This document shows positions 33,985 through 44,950 of a stretch of 64,000 nucleotides of DNA, one piece after another. Source of the stretch: Siphonodentalium dalli (taxonomy: Eukaryota > Mollusca > Scaphopoda > Gadilida > Siphonodentaliidae); the NCBI GenBank assembly GCA_032622095.1, contig CP136069.1, positions 30,446,342 to 30,510,341 of the forward strand. Reading direction: 5' to 3'. The notes beneath the pieces were generated by a model, which saw only the letters and a program-made list of their open reading frames with translations, searched no databases and was not told the DNA's origin. Numbering within the stretch: position 1 is the first letter of the stretch; each line of letters begins with the position of its first letter. The translations under genes were made by a program, and so were the position numbers.

Positions 33985-35987
33985 AGGATTTATTTGGTCT
34001 AGAAACTACAAAACGCAATCGGAAAGCCCTCCCTGTTGTGATTAAAATGATCAAAGTCCCATTCCGATCGCATAATAAATAACCCGTAAAATAAATAAAT
34101 AATACCACCACCGGTATTCGGAGATTTCCGTGACTAAACTACGAGTGACGTACTTGTGGGAAGCAAATTAAAAACACAGATTCGGAGCCGGAGTTTATTA
34201 TGCAGACTACGATGACGTAATCGTAAGTCAGCCGATACTAAAATGCGGAGTCGTATGTGCGCGTGTGGTGTATATATTACGTTACGCTTTGGCCGTTTAT
34301 CTGGAATATAAGACAATAACTATGTGAATAAAGTCATTAATAGCGCCTAGAATGGTTGTTTTTGTAGCCATTAATAACATGCCGGCACGTGTCTGTTTTG
34401 GTAAATAGATGGCAGTAATTAGTGCTTTGATTGTCTCGCGTATTCACTCGGTGATTTGTAATCACTCAGTGACTATTCATCAGTGTCAGTCGCGAACTTG
34501 TTTGCACTCTAAAATGCCACAAAGTGAATAGAAAGAACATTATCTCTCTGGTCATACATATATAAGCGCCCAAATTTATATAAACACTGGGCTGGTTAAT
34601 GTTAACTCTATTTAGGCGCTTTTGTTTTGTGTTTGTTTGTTGTTGTACTTTCGATATACATATCCCGAGTATCTGTCATCTCCACATATTCCAAGATGCC
34701 TAGTAGATGTAGTGTGTTCAGTTGTGGGCGGGCTAGCGATCCATTATTTAGTACCTCCAAAAAGACAACACAGTGCGTAATTTATAACGCACTTTATTGT
34801 CTACCGCTTTTGGGAGACGGAAGCATGGACGCTCTTTATATTTAATTGTCACAATACCACATACAAAATCACCCATGACATATCGAAATAGAGCACGTTC
34901 ATAATTGAGAACGCTCTTTATTGTCTACACCGCGACGAAAACATGGACGCTCTTTATTAGAGGCAATCATTGGAGTTTTTCTGTGCTAACAATTCAAAAA
35001 AATCCTCTCTAGAAAGTCAATATGTGCCATCAAAACGTAAAATAAAACGAACAAACACAAACTGAAAAACAATGCCAGGCTAGCCTTCAATTAAAAAAAT
35101 GTCGTTATGCCAAACTGCAGCCTAACTAATAATTATTGTAGTTTCAACGGTCTGTTGTGTATTCGAGTGAATTATTTTGTTTACTCACTTATCGATCTTG
35201 ACTGGAAGGATTTTAGCAAGCTGATGACAGTCGTGCACTTCTCCACACAAAAAGTTTCGTGTGAAGAAACAGACAGGAACATTATTATGACGAATATAAG
35301 CCATCATGATACATGTACTAGTACAATAAGTTATAACCACCACCTTTTTAATCACACCCCATTGTATTTAATTGTACGCATATAGCGCACAACGGGATGA
35401 CACTAGTGTGTAAACTAGCTTCCGAAATTGGTACCATACAACGAAGAATGAAGTACCGGTATATGGCATAACTTGTATTCTTTCAGAAACAGTTAAATTA
35501 GTTTAGCACGAAATTCCGCTCGCTCATGGTATTTCTGCATAAATTAATCTCATTTCAAACAACTTTTATCGCCTCAAAGTACATTTTAGTCATCATTATT
35601 CGTTATATAATCCAACATTCTAGCAAAGCCAGTTCATAATTCAGCACATTCAAACAGTTTTATTCCGTAATCGCTATTTATCGTAAAGGCTTAGGTAATT
35701 AACCAGCGTAATTTATCAACTCGTTACGCGAGTTGGCGGAATTATTTCAAGCTCCACCCACCGCTGTCATCGGTAAGCGTCGATGCAGATGATCGGTCAT
35801 GTGACCGCGTTGTGGTCATGTGATCGCACTCACGTGACTGACTTCGGATATTTCCGCGATTTTTTTAATATCATAATAATAAAAATACTATCTGCTCGAT
35901 TTTGAATTTTCTTGGCGAAATGGGTCTGTTAGACATATATTAGTATTATGACGATAAAAAAAATATTTTTTTGACAGACTAATTCCT
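33985..35987. mobile_element. 2.0-kb element inserted at TTAA inside the minisatellite
   Basis: TTAA at 33981-33984 and 35988-35991 lies exactly where the repeat unit 'gggtgtattaagaggtttgg' is split. The short inverted ends are AGGATTTA and taattcct. Inside, two copies of a segment with ttattgtctac and catggacgctctttat lie at about 34790-34842 and 34918-34960. No full transposase frame is present. A short frame at about 34696 starts MPSRCSVFSCG. Confidence 0.75.
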
Positions 35988-36400
35988 TTAAGAGGTTTGG
36001 GGTGCCTGTATGAACTATGATGGGTATATTAAGATGTTTGGGGTGCCTGTATGAACTATGATGGGTATATTAAGATGTTTGGGGTGCCCATATGTATGAA
36101 CTATGATGGGTATATTAAGATGTTTGGGGTGCCCATATGTATGAACTATGATGGGTATATTAAGATGTTTGGGGTGCCCATATGTATGAACTATGATGGG
36201 TATATTAAGATGTTTGGGGTGCCCATATGTATGAACTATGATGGGTATATTAAGATGTTTGGGGTGCCCATATGTGTGAACTATGATGGGTATATTAAGA
36301 TGTTTGGGGTGCCCATATGTGGGAATATGATGGATATTTGAAGAGGTTTGGGGTGCCCATTTGTGCAACTATGATGGGTGTTTTGAAAAGGCTTGGGGTG
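35988..36400 (+). repeat. Minisatellite, 45-bp unit, right part of the split array
   Basis: Eight to nine units of 'atgggtatattaagatgttt' plus 'ggggtgcccatatgtatgaa' in near-perfect tandem. A 45-bp unit gives 15 codons, so the array is open on both strands, but nothing marks it as coding. Confidence 0.93.
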
Positions 36401-36633
36401 CCTTTGGGTGGGACTTTGATGAATGATCACCAAAGGATATAATTTTTGGTAAACTGTGTAGTGTTAGATAATATGGGTATATATACATATCCAAGGAAAG
36501 GGCAGCCATGTATGTTTAGACATTTTAACCTCCCATCGAGTAAATATATAAGGGAGGGGCAGCCATGTACATTTAATATGCATGTCCCAGCGAGCAAGCA
36601 TAAAAGGAGAGGGGCAGCCATGTACGTTTAGAC

Positions 36634-37300
36634 CAGAGCTGTTGAGTTCTGAAAATGGCCATCCGTGAGATTTTTGCAGGAGGAATACCCAAATAAGCTA
36701 ATAATAAAAAAAATTTGAATTCATAATTGATTTTAATCTTAAATTCTCTTTATTTATGATGATGATTATAGCCTTTTATGAGTTTCAATTTATTTTTATT
36801 TATAAATATAGATACCTAAATATAACAGTAATTAAAACTACAGATACTGTGAGATACATTCATGTTATATGAAATAATACAAGGCGTCGAACAGCTGACA
36901 AATCGTCAAAGGTTATGGACAGTGCACCTAAGCTATACCAATTGTGGTCTTTCAAGAAAGAGAACTTCCTGTTAAAAATAAGAGTTTTCCCCCTTCAATT
37001 GTCCACATTGTACATACAATCAAGTCGTCATTTTCACTCAATTGCTGCACTTGTGAAGTGTCATTGAGGCAATCATGACTTGGGGAGAGTATGAAAATCA
37101 ATTAAGGTTATCACCTTGCAATCACGGTAAACAGCTATTAGTGTTGAAGTTACGGACAGTACCTGCATTTTACCGACAAAAATCAGAAGTATACACTTTG
37201 GGCCACATGCGGGAGAAATGGTTGTTCTTCCGTACATTAGAAGTTTTTCCTATGGCAATCTGGGAGTCTCACGGACAATCTATGAAACATAACAGCTCTG
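36634..37300. mobile_element. hAT-type element within the minisatellite, 8-bp target duplication
   Basis: GTTTAGAC flanks both sides (36626-36633 and 37301-37308) and is part of the repeat unit. The inverted ends are CAGAGCTGTT. The 8-bp site fits the hAT preference nTnnnnAn. A 110-codon open frame at 37075-37404 runs out of the element and has no recognised domain. Confidence 0.88.
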
Positions 37301-37498
37301 GTTTAGACAATTTACACCTCCCACCAAGTTTAGCAAACATAAGGAAGGGGCAACCAGCTAGGTTTAGACACATAACACCTCAATTTGACTGTAAATATGA
37401 GTGAATATATAACAATTAATGGTGAGGCAGTCATGTCATACAACACATCTCACCAAGTTGTGCAAACATACAAGGAGAGGGGCAGCCAAGTCCAGATA

Positions 37499-37698
37499 TA
37501 CAGTAATGCCCTGAATAATCGACTCATTTACCACAGCAGGAATTATGGGTAATTTTTCAGGATTTAGTCAGAAACATGGTATGTTGCCATTCATCGGATG
37601 AATGGCAACAAGCCATATTTCCGACTAAATCCTGAAAAATTACCCATATTACTGCTGTGGTAAAGGAGTTGATTATTTAGGGCATTACTAGTACTGTA
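37499..37698. mobile_element. TcM foldback MITE within the minisatellite, near exon D
   Basis: TACAGTAATGCCCTGAATAA to tactgta; the central loop is shortened. It ends 76 bp from exon D. Confidence 0.92.
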
Positions 37699-37774
37699 TA
37701 ACACCTCCCACCAAGTTGAGCAAACAGACGGTGCAGACATTCACATGCAGGTGCATCAACGGTGCTTTTGTTAC

Positions 37775-37930
37775 CTTTACTTCAGGAGAGTTCCGGACGA
37801 GGGGAGAACACAACTTCGGTTTTGGAGGTACAGGGGGTCGTTTCCTCCTTCTTGTAGGTGGAGTATCATCCACCTTAGAACTACAGGTGCTACTGGACGA
37901 TTCACGACGAACTGGCACATGCGCTGAAAT
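37775..37930 (-). CDS. Exon D: Ser-rich and SH3-ligand-like linker
   Basis: This exon has 52 codons in phase 0 if the acceptor ttttatgtag|ATT at 37930 is used; the donor is AAG|GTAACA. The frame is chosen because it gives a sensible linker: a Ser-rich run (RRESSSSTCSSK), a basic patch TRRRKRPP and the proline motif PPVPPKPK (PxxPxK, SH3 type) at about residues 32-39, then RNSPEVK. A better-looking acceptor, gatttcag|CGC, lies 7 nt downstream but shifts the frame and meets TAA just before the donor. Either the weaker acceptor is used or an unseen exon between C and D changes the phase. A TcM MITE ends 76 bp away on the intron side. It is assigned to this gene by frame, phase and composition, not by homology. 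Confidence 0.68.
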
Positions 37931-38029
37931 CTACATAAAATTTGCATATGCAAATCAACATGCTGATCACATATAGCAAAACAAAACAGTAAGAAAAAAT
38001 AACTGTTGGGTCTCATGGATTAAAGCCGC

Positions 38030-38170
38030 ATGGTTTTTTAAGATCTTGAGTCAGTGCATTCTCTTTAATATACATCTCCCATTGGGAGCCTCACATATAT
38101 AAGAGAATATATTGGTTTACAAGTTCAAGGTATTGATAGGCCAATGTATTCTCTTAGATATGCGAGGCTT
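38030..38170 (-). mobile_element. PB3 MITE, heavily decayed
   Basis: Two decayed cassettes (cagtgcattctctttaatat, catatataagagaatatatt, ccaatgtattctcttagata) without clear ends. Confidence 0.6.
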
Positions 38171-38261
38171 ATTTTCATTAATAGAGACATTAAAAGTACA
38201 TGCAAAAATAGATCAATTCTTATTTTCATTATCAACACTCCAAAACCGAGAGTGGATGCTG

Positions 38262-38735
38262 TAAATTTGCAGAATGAGGTTCCCAGTGGGTTAGCATCAC
38301 CAATTTCACCATCTGGGTATCTCATTCTGCTTAGGCCTCATCTTCTCCGGAAAGTATCTTCTTTATTATCAAATTATTAAGTTTTTTTAGTTTATTTAGA
38401 TTGAGGTGCGCAATGGGTGCACGTCACGATGTTCACCATCTGGAAACATAAATCTGACTCTAGGTCTCCCATACAAGCCTTGAAATAGGGTGTCTGTCAT
38501 TTGCAGAATGAGGTCCCCAGAGGGTGAATTTAGTGATGCTACCCACGCATGCGGGGTAGCATCACCAAATTCACCCTCTGGGAACCTCATTCTGCTGAGG
38601 TGTAAGCAGAATGAGGTCTCCAGAGGGTGAATTTGGTGATGCTAGCCTGCTAAGCGGGTAGCATCACTAAATTCACCCTCTGGGGACCTCATTCTGCAAA
38701 TGACAGACACACTATTTCCATAGCACATGTGGTCA
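38262..38735 (+). mobile_element. HB MITE copies, one after another
   Basis: A shortened copy (38262-38470) is followed by acaagccttgaaatagggtg and a two-hairpin copy lacking the long spacer (38474-38735). Confidence 0.78.
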
Positions 38736-39357
38736 TGCAGATAAGGTCCCCAGAGTATGTGTCATGGTCAACACGTGCTTAATGGCGATTTCCAGCTTAT
38801 TCCATTATGCGCGGTCAAGTCGGTCAGAGCATGCATATAGTTCTTTACCAGAATAAATATAGTCTTCGACTCGATTGATTCTGGTGTAAAGATATATCCT
38901 TATGCTCCAACTCTTGCTTATAGTGTTACATACTACAGAGAAAATAGAAACAGATATTGTTTTTGAAATGAGAATTTCATGCTCTTCAATAAGACTTTTT
39001 GAGATATATGAAGTCCATCTACATAAAGTATTTCATTCAAGAATTTCCCATGAATTAATAGGACACAATTACTAGGTTTAATTTATGAAATTCACATCAC
39101 AACAGATTTAAAAAAAAAATTGTCTGAAGCATATTTTCTCAAATCCATTAAGTGAATTTATTATGGACACTATGTTGTATAAAGAAATTTTAATTTTCTT
39201 TGAGACCCAACAATTTATTGAAGTAAAGAGATACGGTAATAATATTATCACTGGGCTTCTAAAATGTTGTATGGGCTGCTTTGGAGTGAAACACCACCAT
39301 TATTTTGCAAATTTGAATCCCACATGTTCCATTACATAATACATATATATATATATA
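38736..39357. other. Unassigned AT-rich intronic sequence
   Basis: It ends in an (AT)n microsatellite at 39341-39359 into which a TcM copy is inserted. Confidence 0.5.
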
Positions 39358-39497
39358 TACAGTAATGCCCTAAGTAATCAACTTCTTAACCACAGCAGAA
39401 TTATGAATGGCAACAAGCCATATTTCCAACTAAATCCTGAAAAGTTACCCATAATTCTTCTGTGGTTAAGGAGTCGATTACTTAGGGCATTACTGTA
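39358..39497. mobile_element. TcM foldback MITE, shortened left arm
   Basis: Inserted in an (AT)n run; the left arm jumps from gcagaattatg to aatggcaacaagcc. Confidence 0.9.
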
Positions 39498-40435
39498 TAT
39501 GAAAATTTGTGACAACAATTTCGTATTTGACTCCTCGTGACATTGAGTTCCTAAATTATAAATTGGCAAATTATTTTTGGAAATTCTCCAAAAATTATAA
39601 TTATTTAACGTTTGCCTCATGAATGATGATTGTCGTCAGACATTGATGTTATTTCTCTGAGAGAAATGGCATTTTTTGTGTCACCTAAAATATGTATGAT
39701 ATTTGTGGGAGATACAAACTTTTAGAAGCCACAAGACAATATTTAAATATCTTAACAGCATTCACTTAACACTCAGAGACATTATATATAATTTGAAAGA
39801 AGATAAATCCATGCTCTCAAATCTTCATCTCTTAACACTATTAAAGACATCAGAAATTATTTGAGAAAGATAAAATCATGCTCTCACATTAGAAGGACAA
39901 ACAAACATGTATATGAACAATAAAAATTATTTGTTATTGGAAATTATATTTTCTTGACTTTTTCTCAACTTTTTCTTCAAATCGAGAACAATTTGAGAAA
40001 TACCAAAAAAATAAATAAAAATTAATTGCTTTTGCGTATTTCTCCTTTTTCTCAATTCAAGAATAAAGTCGAGAGCTAATACTTTCTAATCTAAAGACAT
40101 GTAGTTAAATAAATCTAGAAAATAGTAGATTTCCTTTCATTAATAAGGATTCCAATGTCATCCAAATAACTTTCCTCCGACACAATTCCTATTTTGATGA
40201 ACTAAGACTGATTGACGGGGAAAATCAGTTATTTACATCATGTGCCAAGATGTATTCCCTGTGTGTCGATCCTGATGATTTCACCTCAATTCGAATGGTT
40301 CACATCTATCTCAGAGTCAACTCAATGGGTCAAATTAATAGAAACGTACAAGTTCAGATACCTTTAAATGACATGCAAGTCAAATTACTACAATTCTTGT
40401 GCCATGTCAGGAAAATCATCCAAAGGCAAACAGGT
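39498..40435. other. Unassigned AT-rich intronic sequence
   Basis: Several short 'tttgagaaa' motifs but no family or exon that I can support. Confidence 0.5.
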
Positions 40436-40701
40436 TATAATCCTTTCATGAATGGAGCTTTCTGAAATTTTGCGAAAACCCTGTGCCAATGCATTCTCTT
40501 ATATATGCGAGTCTCCCATATGCAAGTCCAGCACAAATATAATAGAATACATTGGCCTAACAATATTTACCTTGACCTTGTAAGCCAGTGCATTCTCTTA
40601 AATATGTGAGATCCCTATGGGAGACTCACATATATAAGAGAATGCACTGGCACATGATATTTAATGCTGCACCAGTGCAGCTCCCGTCATGGAAGGGTTA
40701 A
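40436..40701 (+). mobile_element. PB3 MITE, full length
   Basis: ataatcctttcatgaatgga to cccgtcatggaagggTTAA with two cassettes. Confidence 0.88.
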
Positions 40702-40789
40702 ATGTCCTGTAGTTCTCTTTCTTCTGTATGTCTGTGGCGTTTACCTAAACCCTAATGTTGACCTTGCCAGGAACATATCTACATGGCTC

Positions 40790-41200
40790 AGATTATCTTC
40801 AGGCCTCATAGTATGGTGCTGGATATTTGCATAAAGAGGTTCCCAGAGGGTGAATTTAGTGAGACTACCTTGCACAGTGGGCTAGCATCACTAAATTCAC
40901 CCTCTGGACACCTCATTCTGCTTTAATATGACTCATCTTCTCTGGAAAGTATCTTTATTATCAAAGTAACAAGTTTTTTAGTTTCTTTAGAAAATTTCCT
41001 TTTCTTTATATCCCCAATTTGGCAGAAGACACAATGAATAATTGGGGTACCCAATGGGTGCACACTGTGTCTAGGTCTCCCATAGCAGATGAGGCCATGC
41101 AGAATGGTCCCCAGAGGATGAATTTGGTGATGCTAGCCCACTGTGTAGGATAGCGTCACTCAATTCACCCTCTGGGGACCTCATGATTTGAGGCCTGATA
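40790..41200 (+). mobile_element. HB MITE, near full length, ends decayed
   Basis: Two hairpins and the spacer (atccccaatttggcagaaga) are present; the right end stops at ggacctcatgatttgaggcc. Confidence 0.78.
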
Positions 41201-41215
41201 ATCTCATTGAGAAGA

Positions 41216-41398
41216 TACAGTAATGCTCTAAGTAATCGACTCCTTAACCACAGCAGAATTATGGGTAACTTTTCAGGATTTAGTCGGAAATATGAGCTTT
41301 CCGATGAATGGCAACAAGCCATATTTCTGACTAAATTCTGAAACGTTACCCATAATTCTGCTGTGGTTAAGAAGTCGATTACTTAGAGCATTACTGTA
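41216..41398. mobile_element. TcM foldback MITE, left inner arm shortened
   Basis: TACAGTAATGCTCTAAGTAA to gcattactgta. Confidence 0.92.
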
Positions 41399-41445
41399 GA
41401 TGAAATCTTTTTTTTTTGCTATATCCTTTAGTTGTATCCATGATT

Positions 41446-41656
41446 TTAACCCTTTCATGATGGGAGCTGCGCTGCATTAAAGATCCCATAGGGTGCCTCG
41501 CATATATAAGAGAATACACTGACTTACAAGGTCAAGGGAAATATTGTTGAGCCAATGCATTCCCTTATATATGCGTGGCTCACTATGGGAGACTCACATG
41601 TATAAGAGAATGCATTGGCACAGGGTTTTCGCAAAATTTCAGGATGCTCTAGTCAT
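41446..41656 (-). mobile_element. PB3 MITE, right terminus replaced by SINE-A
   Basis: TTAACCCTTTCATGATGGGA to caggatgctctagtcatgg, where the expected aagggTTAA end is missing and the SINE-A tail begins. Confidence 0.82.
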
Positions 41657-41956
41657 GGTTGATTGATTGGGGTATAAAGTCGCTTTCAGCAACTAAAGCC
41701 ATATCACGACATTGCGGGTTATAGTGGTGGAGGAAATCCACACACTTACGGCCCATCTGCAGTGATTTCAATGGCTGATAAACTCGTCGACCGTGTGTGG
41801 CAAATCATCGGCGAGTAAATGGCAACTCCACCAGATAACGATTATGAGTTACAAAGTCCATCATGGAAGCATGTGGATTTGAACCCTCATCGCCAGTGCT
41901 GGAGGACGAGACGGCTTGGAGTTATAACCCAAACCAACTGAGCCACCAAGGGCCCC
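41657..41956 (-). repeat. SINE-A, tRNA-derived SINE, copy 2
   Basis: On the minus strand the A box is TGGCTCAGTTGG and the B box GGTTCAAATCC, both close to the polymerase III consensus. The (AATC)n tail abuts the PB3 copy. Confidence 0.88.
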
Positions 41957-42392
41957 TCTCTAGGGTTAAAATAAAGTATGTATATCAAGAACATAAAATA
42001 AAATAAAGTTACTCACAAAACAGAAAGAATCCTCCATTGTCACAGAATTAGTTACACTACTAACATGCAATTTCTCAACCTAATCTCATTCTTATATTAT
42101 GTTTCTGACGACACCATTTTTTCATAATATTTTCACAATTTTACAAATCCCCTCGAAATTCTCGATCTCAGAAGCATATTATCCTGAATAAAGCAACTAT
42201 CGATGTCCCTACAATGTTACCTTACTCGGAGAGAACAAATGATCAATGATTGAACTGTCACATGTCATACCTGTATTGTCGCTAATTAACACGAAGACAG
42301 CATGACATGCAGGTACCCACTCTAAAAGCCAATACTCCCCAGTATCACAGATACTTCTTACGGCAAAACCAAATATTATCTTGGGTTATCAA

Positions 42393-42647
42393 CAAGCCTT
42401 GAAATAGGGTGTCTGTCATTTGCAGAATGAGGTCACCCAGAGGGTGAATTTAGTGATGCTACCCCGCATAGTGGGCTAGCATCACCAAATTCACCCTCTG
42501 GGAACCTCATTCTGCTGAGGTGTAAGCAGAATGAGGTCCCCAGAGGGTGAATTTGGTGATGCTAGCCCGCTATGCGGGGGTAGCATCACTAATTCACCCT
42601 CTGGGGACCTCATTCTGCAAATGACAGACACCCTATTTCAAGGCTTG
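42393..42647 (+). mobile_element. HB MITE (short form), exact 8-bp target duplication
   Basis: GTTATCAA lies at 42385-42392 and 42648-42655. The inverted ends are CAAGCCTTGAAATAGGGTGT and its partner. There are two hairpins without the long spacer. Confidence 0.93.
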
Positions 42648-42716
42648 GTTATCAACCTTTTCAATATGCTTTTTGCAAGATCTTTATATTTTAAAGACAT
42701 ATTATGTATGGACTAA

Positions 42717-42842
42717 GCAGTCCTCGAAATTTGGAAAATTGTCCCATGGCAAATTTAATGATGTGGCATTATAGATCCCACATGTTGCCACAACATTTCC
42801 CATGGCATTGCTTATTGCCATTGCCAATTTCGAGAAATAGCT
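42717..42842. mobile_element. Short foldback fragment with CAGTCCTCGAAATTTGG end
   Basis: The left end cagtcctcgaaatttgg pairs with gccaatttcgag. Related ends are seen at 56805-57354. No target duplication is clear. Confidence 0.5.
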
Positions 42843-43086
42843 AAGAGCGTCGATAATTACAATATCGACTGCGCTATTTCAAAGAACTGTGCACAAATGT
42901 AAATATTGACTCCCTTTATTTGGTGATAAACATTAGGTAATGATTCCACCAAAACAATTGAGTGCTTGTACATCGATTATAACAATGATGCAGGTTTCTG
43001 CCTATTTCGTTACCAAATTTAGGAAAATAACTACTTTGTGCAAGATTATTGGTTACTCTGTCCTGGACACCTTGACACATCACTTG

Positions 43087-43260
43087 TAACCCTTTCTATA
43101 CTAAATGGATTCTCCCAGTCAGTCAAAAAGTGTACATCGGAATGCTCTATTATTCATTTTGAGGAATGTTAAGGTGATAGAAGATAAATAAAAGTGCAGA
43201 AGGATCCCTATTTATTGAGGGAAATGTTTAGATAAGTTTAACAAACTATATTATAAAATA
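43087..43260 (+). mobile_element. PB4 MITE, left part
   Basis: taaccctttctatactaaat, ggattctcccagtcagtcaa and aagtgcagaaggatccctat; the right end is not found. Confidence 0.72.
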
Positions 43261-43609
43261 ATAATTCTGAGTCAACAACATCCTATTCTTAAATTCTTAA
43301 AGGCTGTGGGCCAATTTTTTTTTACTATATTTAGAACACACAGTGATATATGTGTGGTTTTCAATTGAAAATGCATACATCTGGTCTGAAGATCGCAGTT
43401 ACACAGTGTCATTTTACAGTCAATTACAAAGTCAATATCGAAGGTGTAATTGTAATAGGCAATAGAATTTGGAGTTTTGAGATAATTCAAGTTACTTTTT
43501 TTTAGAAATATTATCTCCTCACAATCAAAATCTTAGCTTTCCTTTCAATGTTCATTTATTCTTTCATCTGCATAGTGTTTAGCATTTATTGCTATGGAGG
43601 AATCAATCC

Positions 43610-44090
43610 TGAAATAGCGTGTCTGTCATTTACAGAATACGGTCCCCAGAGGGTGAATTTAGTGATGCTAGCCCGCAGTCACCAAATTCAGCCATATGGT
43701 AAATTTAGTGATGCTACCCTGCACAATGGACTAGCATCACTAAATTCACCCACAGGGGACCTCATTCTGCAGAGGCCTCAACTGCTATGTGAGAACTAGA
43801 ATCAGATTGAAGTTCCCCAGTTAAGATGGTAATTTCACCCATTAGTTGATTATGCATTTTATCTTCGGCAAATTAGGGGATATAGAAACCGAACAGAAGG
43901 GAAAAAGTGACTAAAAACAATGTTAATTTGAGACTATAGATACTTCCCAGAAGATGAGGCCAAAGCTGAATGAGGTCCCCAGAGGATGAATTTAATAATG
44001 CTAATCCGCTGTGCGTGATAGCATCATTAAATTTACCATATGGGGTCCTTATTCTGCAAATGACAGACATGCTATTTCAAGATTGGCGAA
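43610..44090 (+). mobile_element. HB MITE, diverged full-length copy
   Basis: caatcctgaaatagcgtgtc to catgctatttcaagattg. It has an extra hairpin-like segment in the left module. Confidence 0.75.
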
Positions 44091-44174
44091 GAATCCATTT
44101 GGTGTGTCCTGATATAATTTACATGGATCCATTCTGAGCCATATTTTGCTTCTGTCCTGAGCGACTCGGAGCTC

Positions 44175-44450
44175 TCAACATGTTCCATGCCGCATAAATG
44201 TACGGACACGAGCTCTCGGCATAACATGTCCCATGCTGAATAAATGTACGGACACGAGCTCTCGGCATAATATGTCCCATGCTGAATAAATGGACTAACA
44301 CGAGCTCTCGGCATAACATGTTCCATGCTGTATAAATGTACGGACACGAGCTCTCGGCATAATATGTCCCATGCTGAATAAATGGACTAACACGAGCTCT
44401 CGGCATAACATGTCCCATGCTGAATAAATGGACTAACACATGTTCCATGC
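44175..44450 (+). repeat. Tandem array of a 46-bp unit, six copies
   Basis: The unit contains cacgagctctcggcataaca and tgtcccatgctgaataaatg. Minus-strand open frames across it result from the repeat. Confidence 0.92.
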
Positions 44451-44490
44451 AATATGTAAATGAAACAATGCAAAGTCAGGCAGGTTCATC

Positions 44491-44950
44491 CAAGTCTGAG
44501 TTTAATGTGCCTGTATTTGCAGAATGAGGTCCCCAGAGGGTGAATTTAGTGATGCTATCCTGCATAGTGGGCTAGAATCACCAAATTCACCCTCTAGGGA
44601 CCTCATTCTGCTTAGGCCTCATCTTCTCTGGAAAGTTTCTTTATTATCAAATTTCTATAGAAACTTCTTCACATAAGATTCTATTTATTTTTCAGTTCAG
44701 TTTCTCTATATCCCCAAATTGGCAGATGACACATTGCATAATCGAGGTTCCCAATGGGTATACATCACAATTTCACCATTTGGGAACTTCAATCTGAGTC
44801 AATGTCTCCCATAGCAGATGAGGCCTATTAGCAGAATGAGGTCCCCAGAGGGTGAATTTGGTGATGCTAGCCAACTATGCGGGATACCATCACAAAATTC
44901 ACCCTCTGGGGACCTCATTCTGCAAATGACATGAACACTAAAGTCAGGCA
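44491..44950 (+). mobile_element. HB MITE, full length with exact 8-bp target duplication
   Basis: GGTTCATC lies at 44483-44490 and 44951-44958. The left end is caagtctgagtttaatgtgc and the right end aacactaaagtcaggca. Confidence 0.9.

Larger units (their letters stand above)
36490..37740 (+). repeat. Second minisatellite, unit of about 60 bp, split by two transposons
   Basis: Units contain 'ggagaggggcagccatgtac', 'gtttagaca' and 'acacctcccaccaagttgag'. They occur at 36490-36633, 37301-37498 and 37699-37740, reaching to within 35 bp of the exon D donor. Confidence 0.85.

Noticed and set aside
36015-36368. 117-codon minus-strand and 96-codon plus-strand open frames with periodic peptide
   Set aside because: They are produced by the 45-bp minisatellite, without start context, splice sites or homology.
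37075-37404. 109-codon plus-strand frame beginning MTWGEYENQ in the hAT-type element
   Set aside because: It crosses the element boundary into minisatellite and shows no transposase motif (no RNase H-like or BED/hATC residues).
44072-44448. Minus-strand frames of 91 and 109 codons
   Set aside because: They translate the 46-bp tandem repeat and have no independent support.
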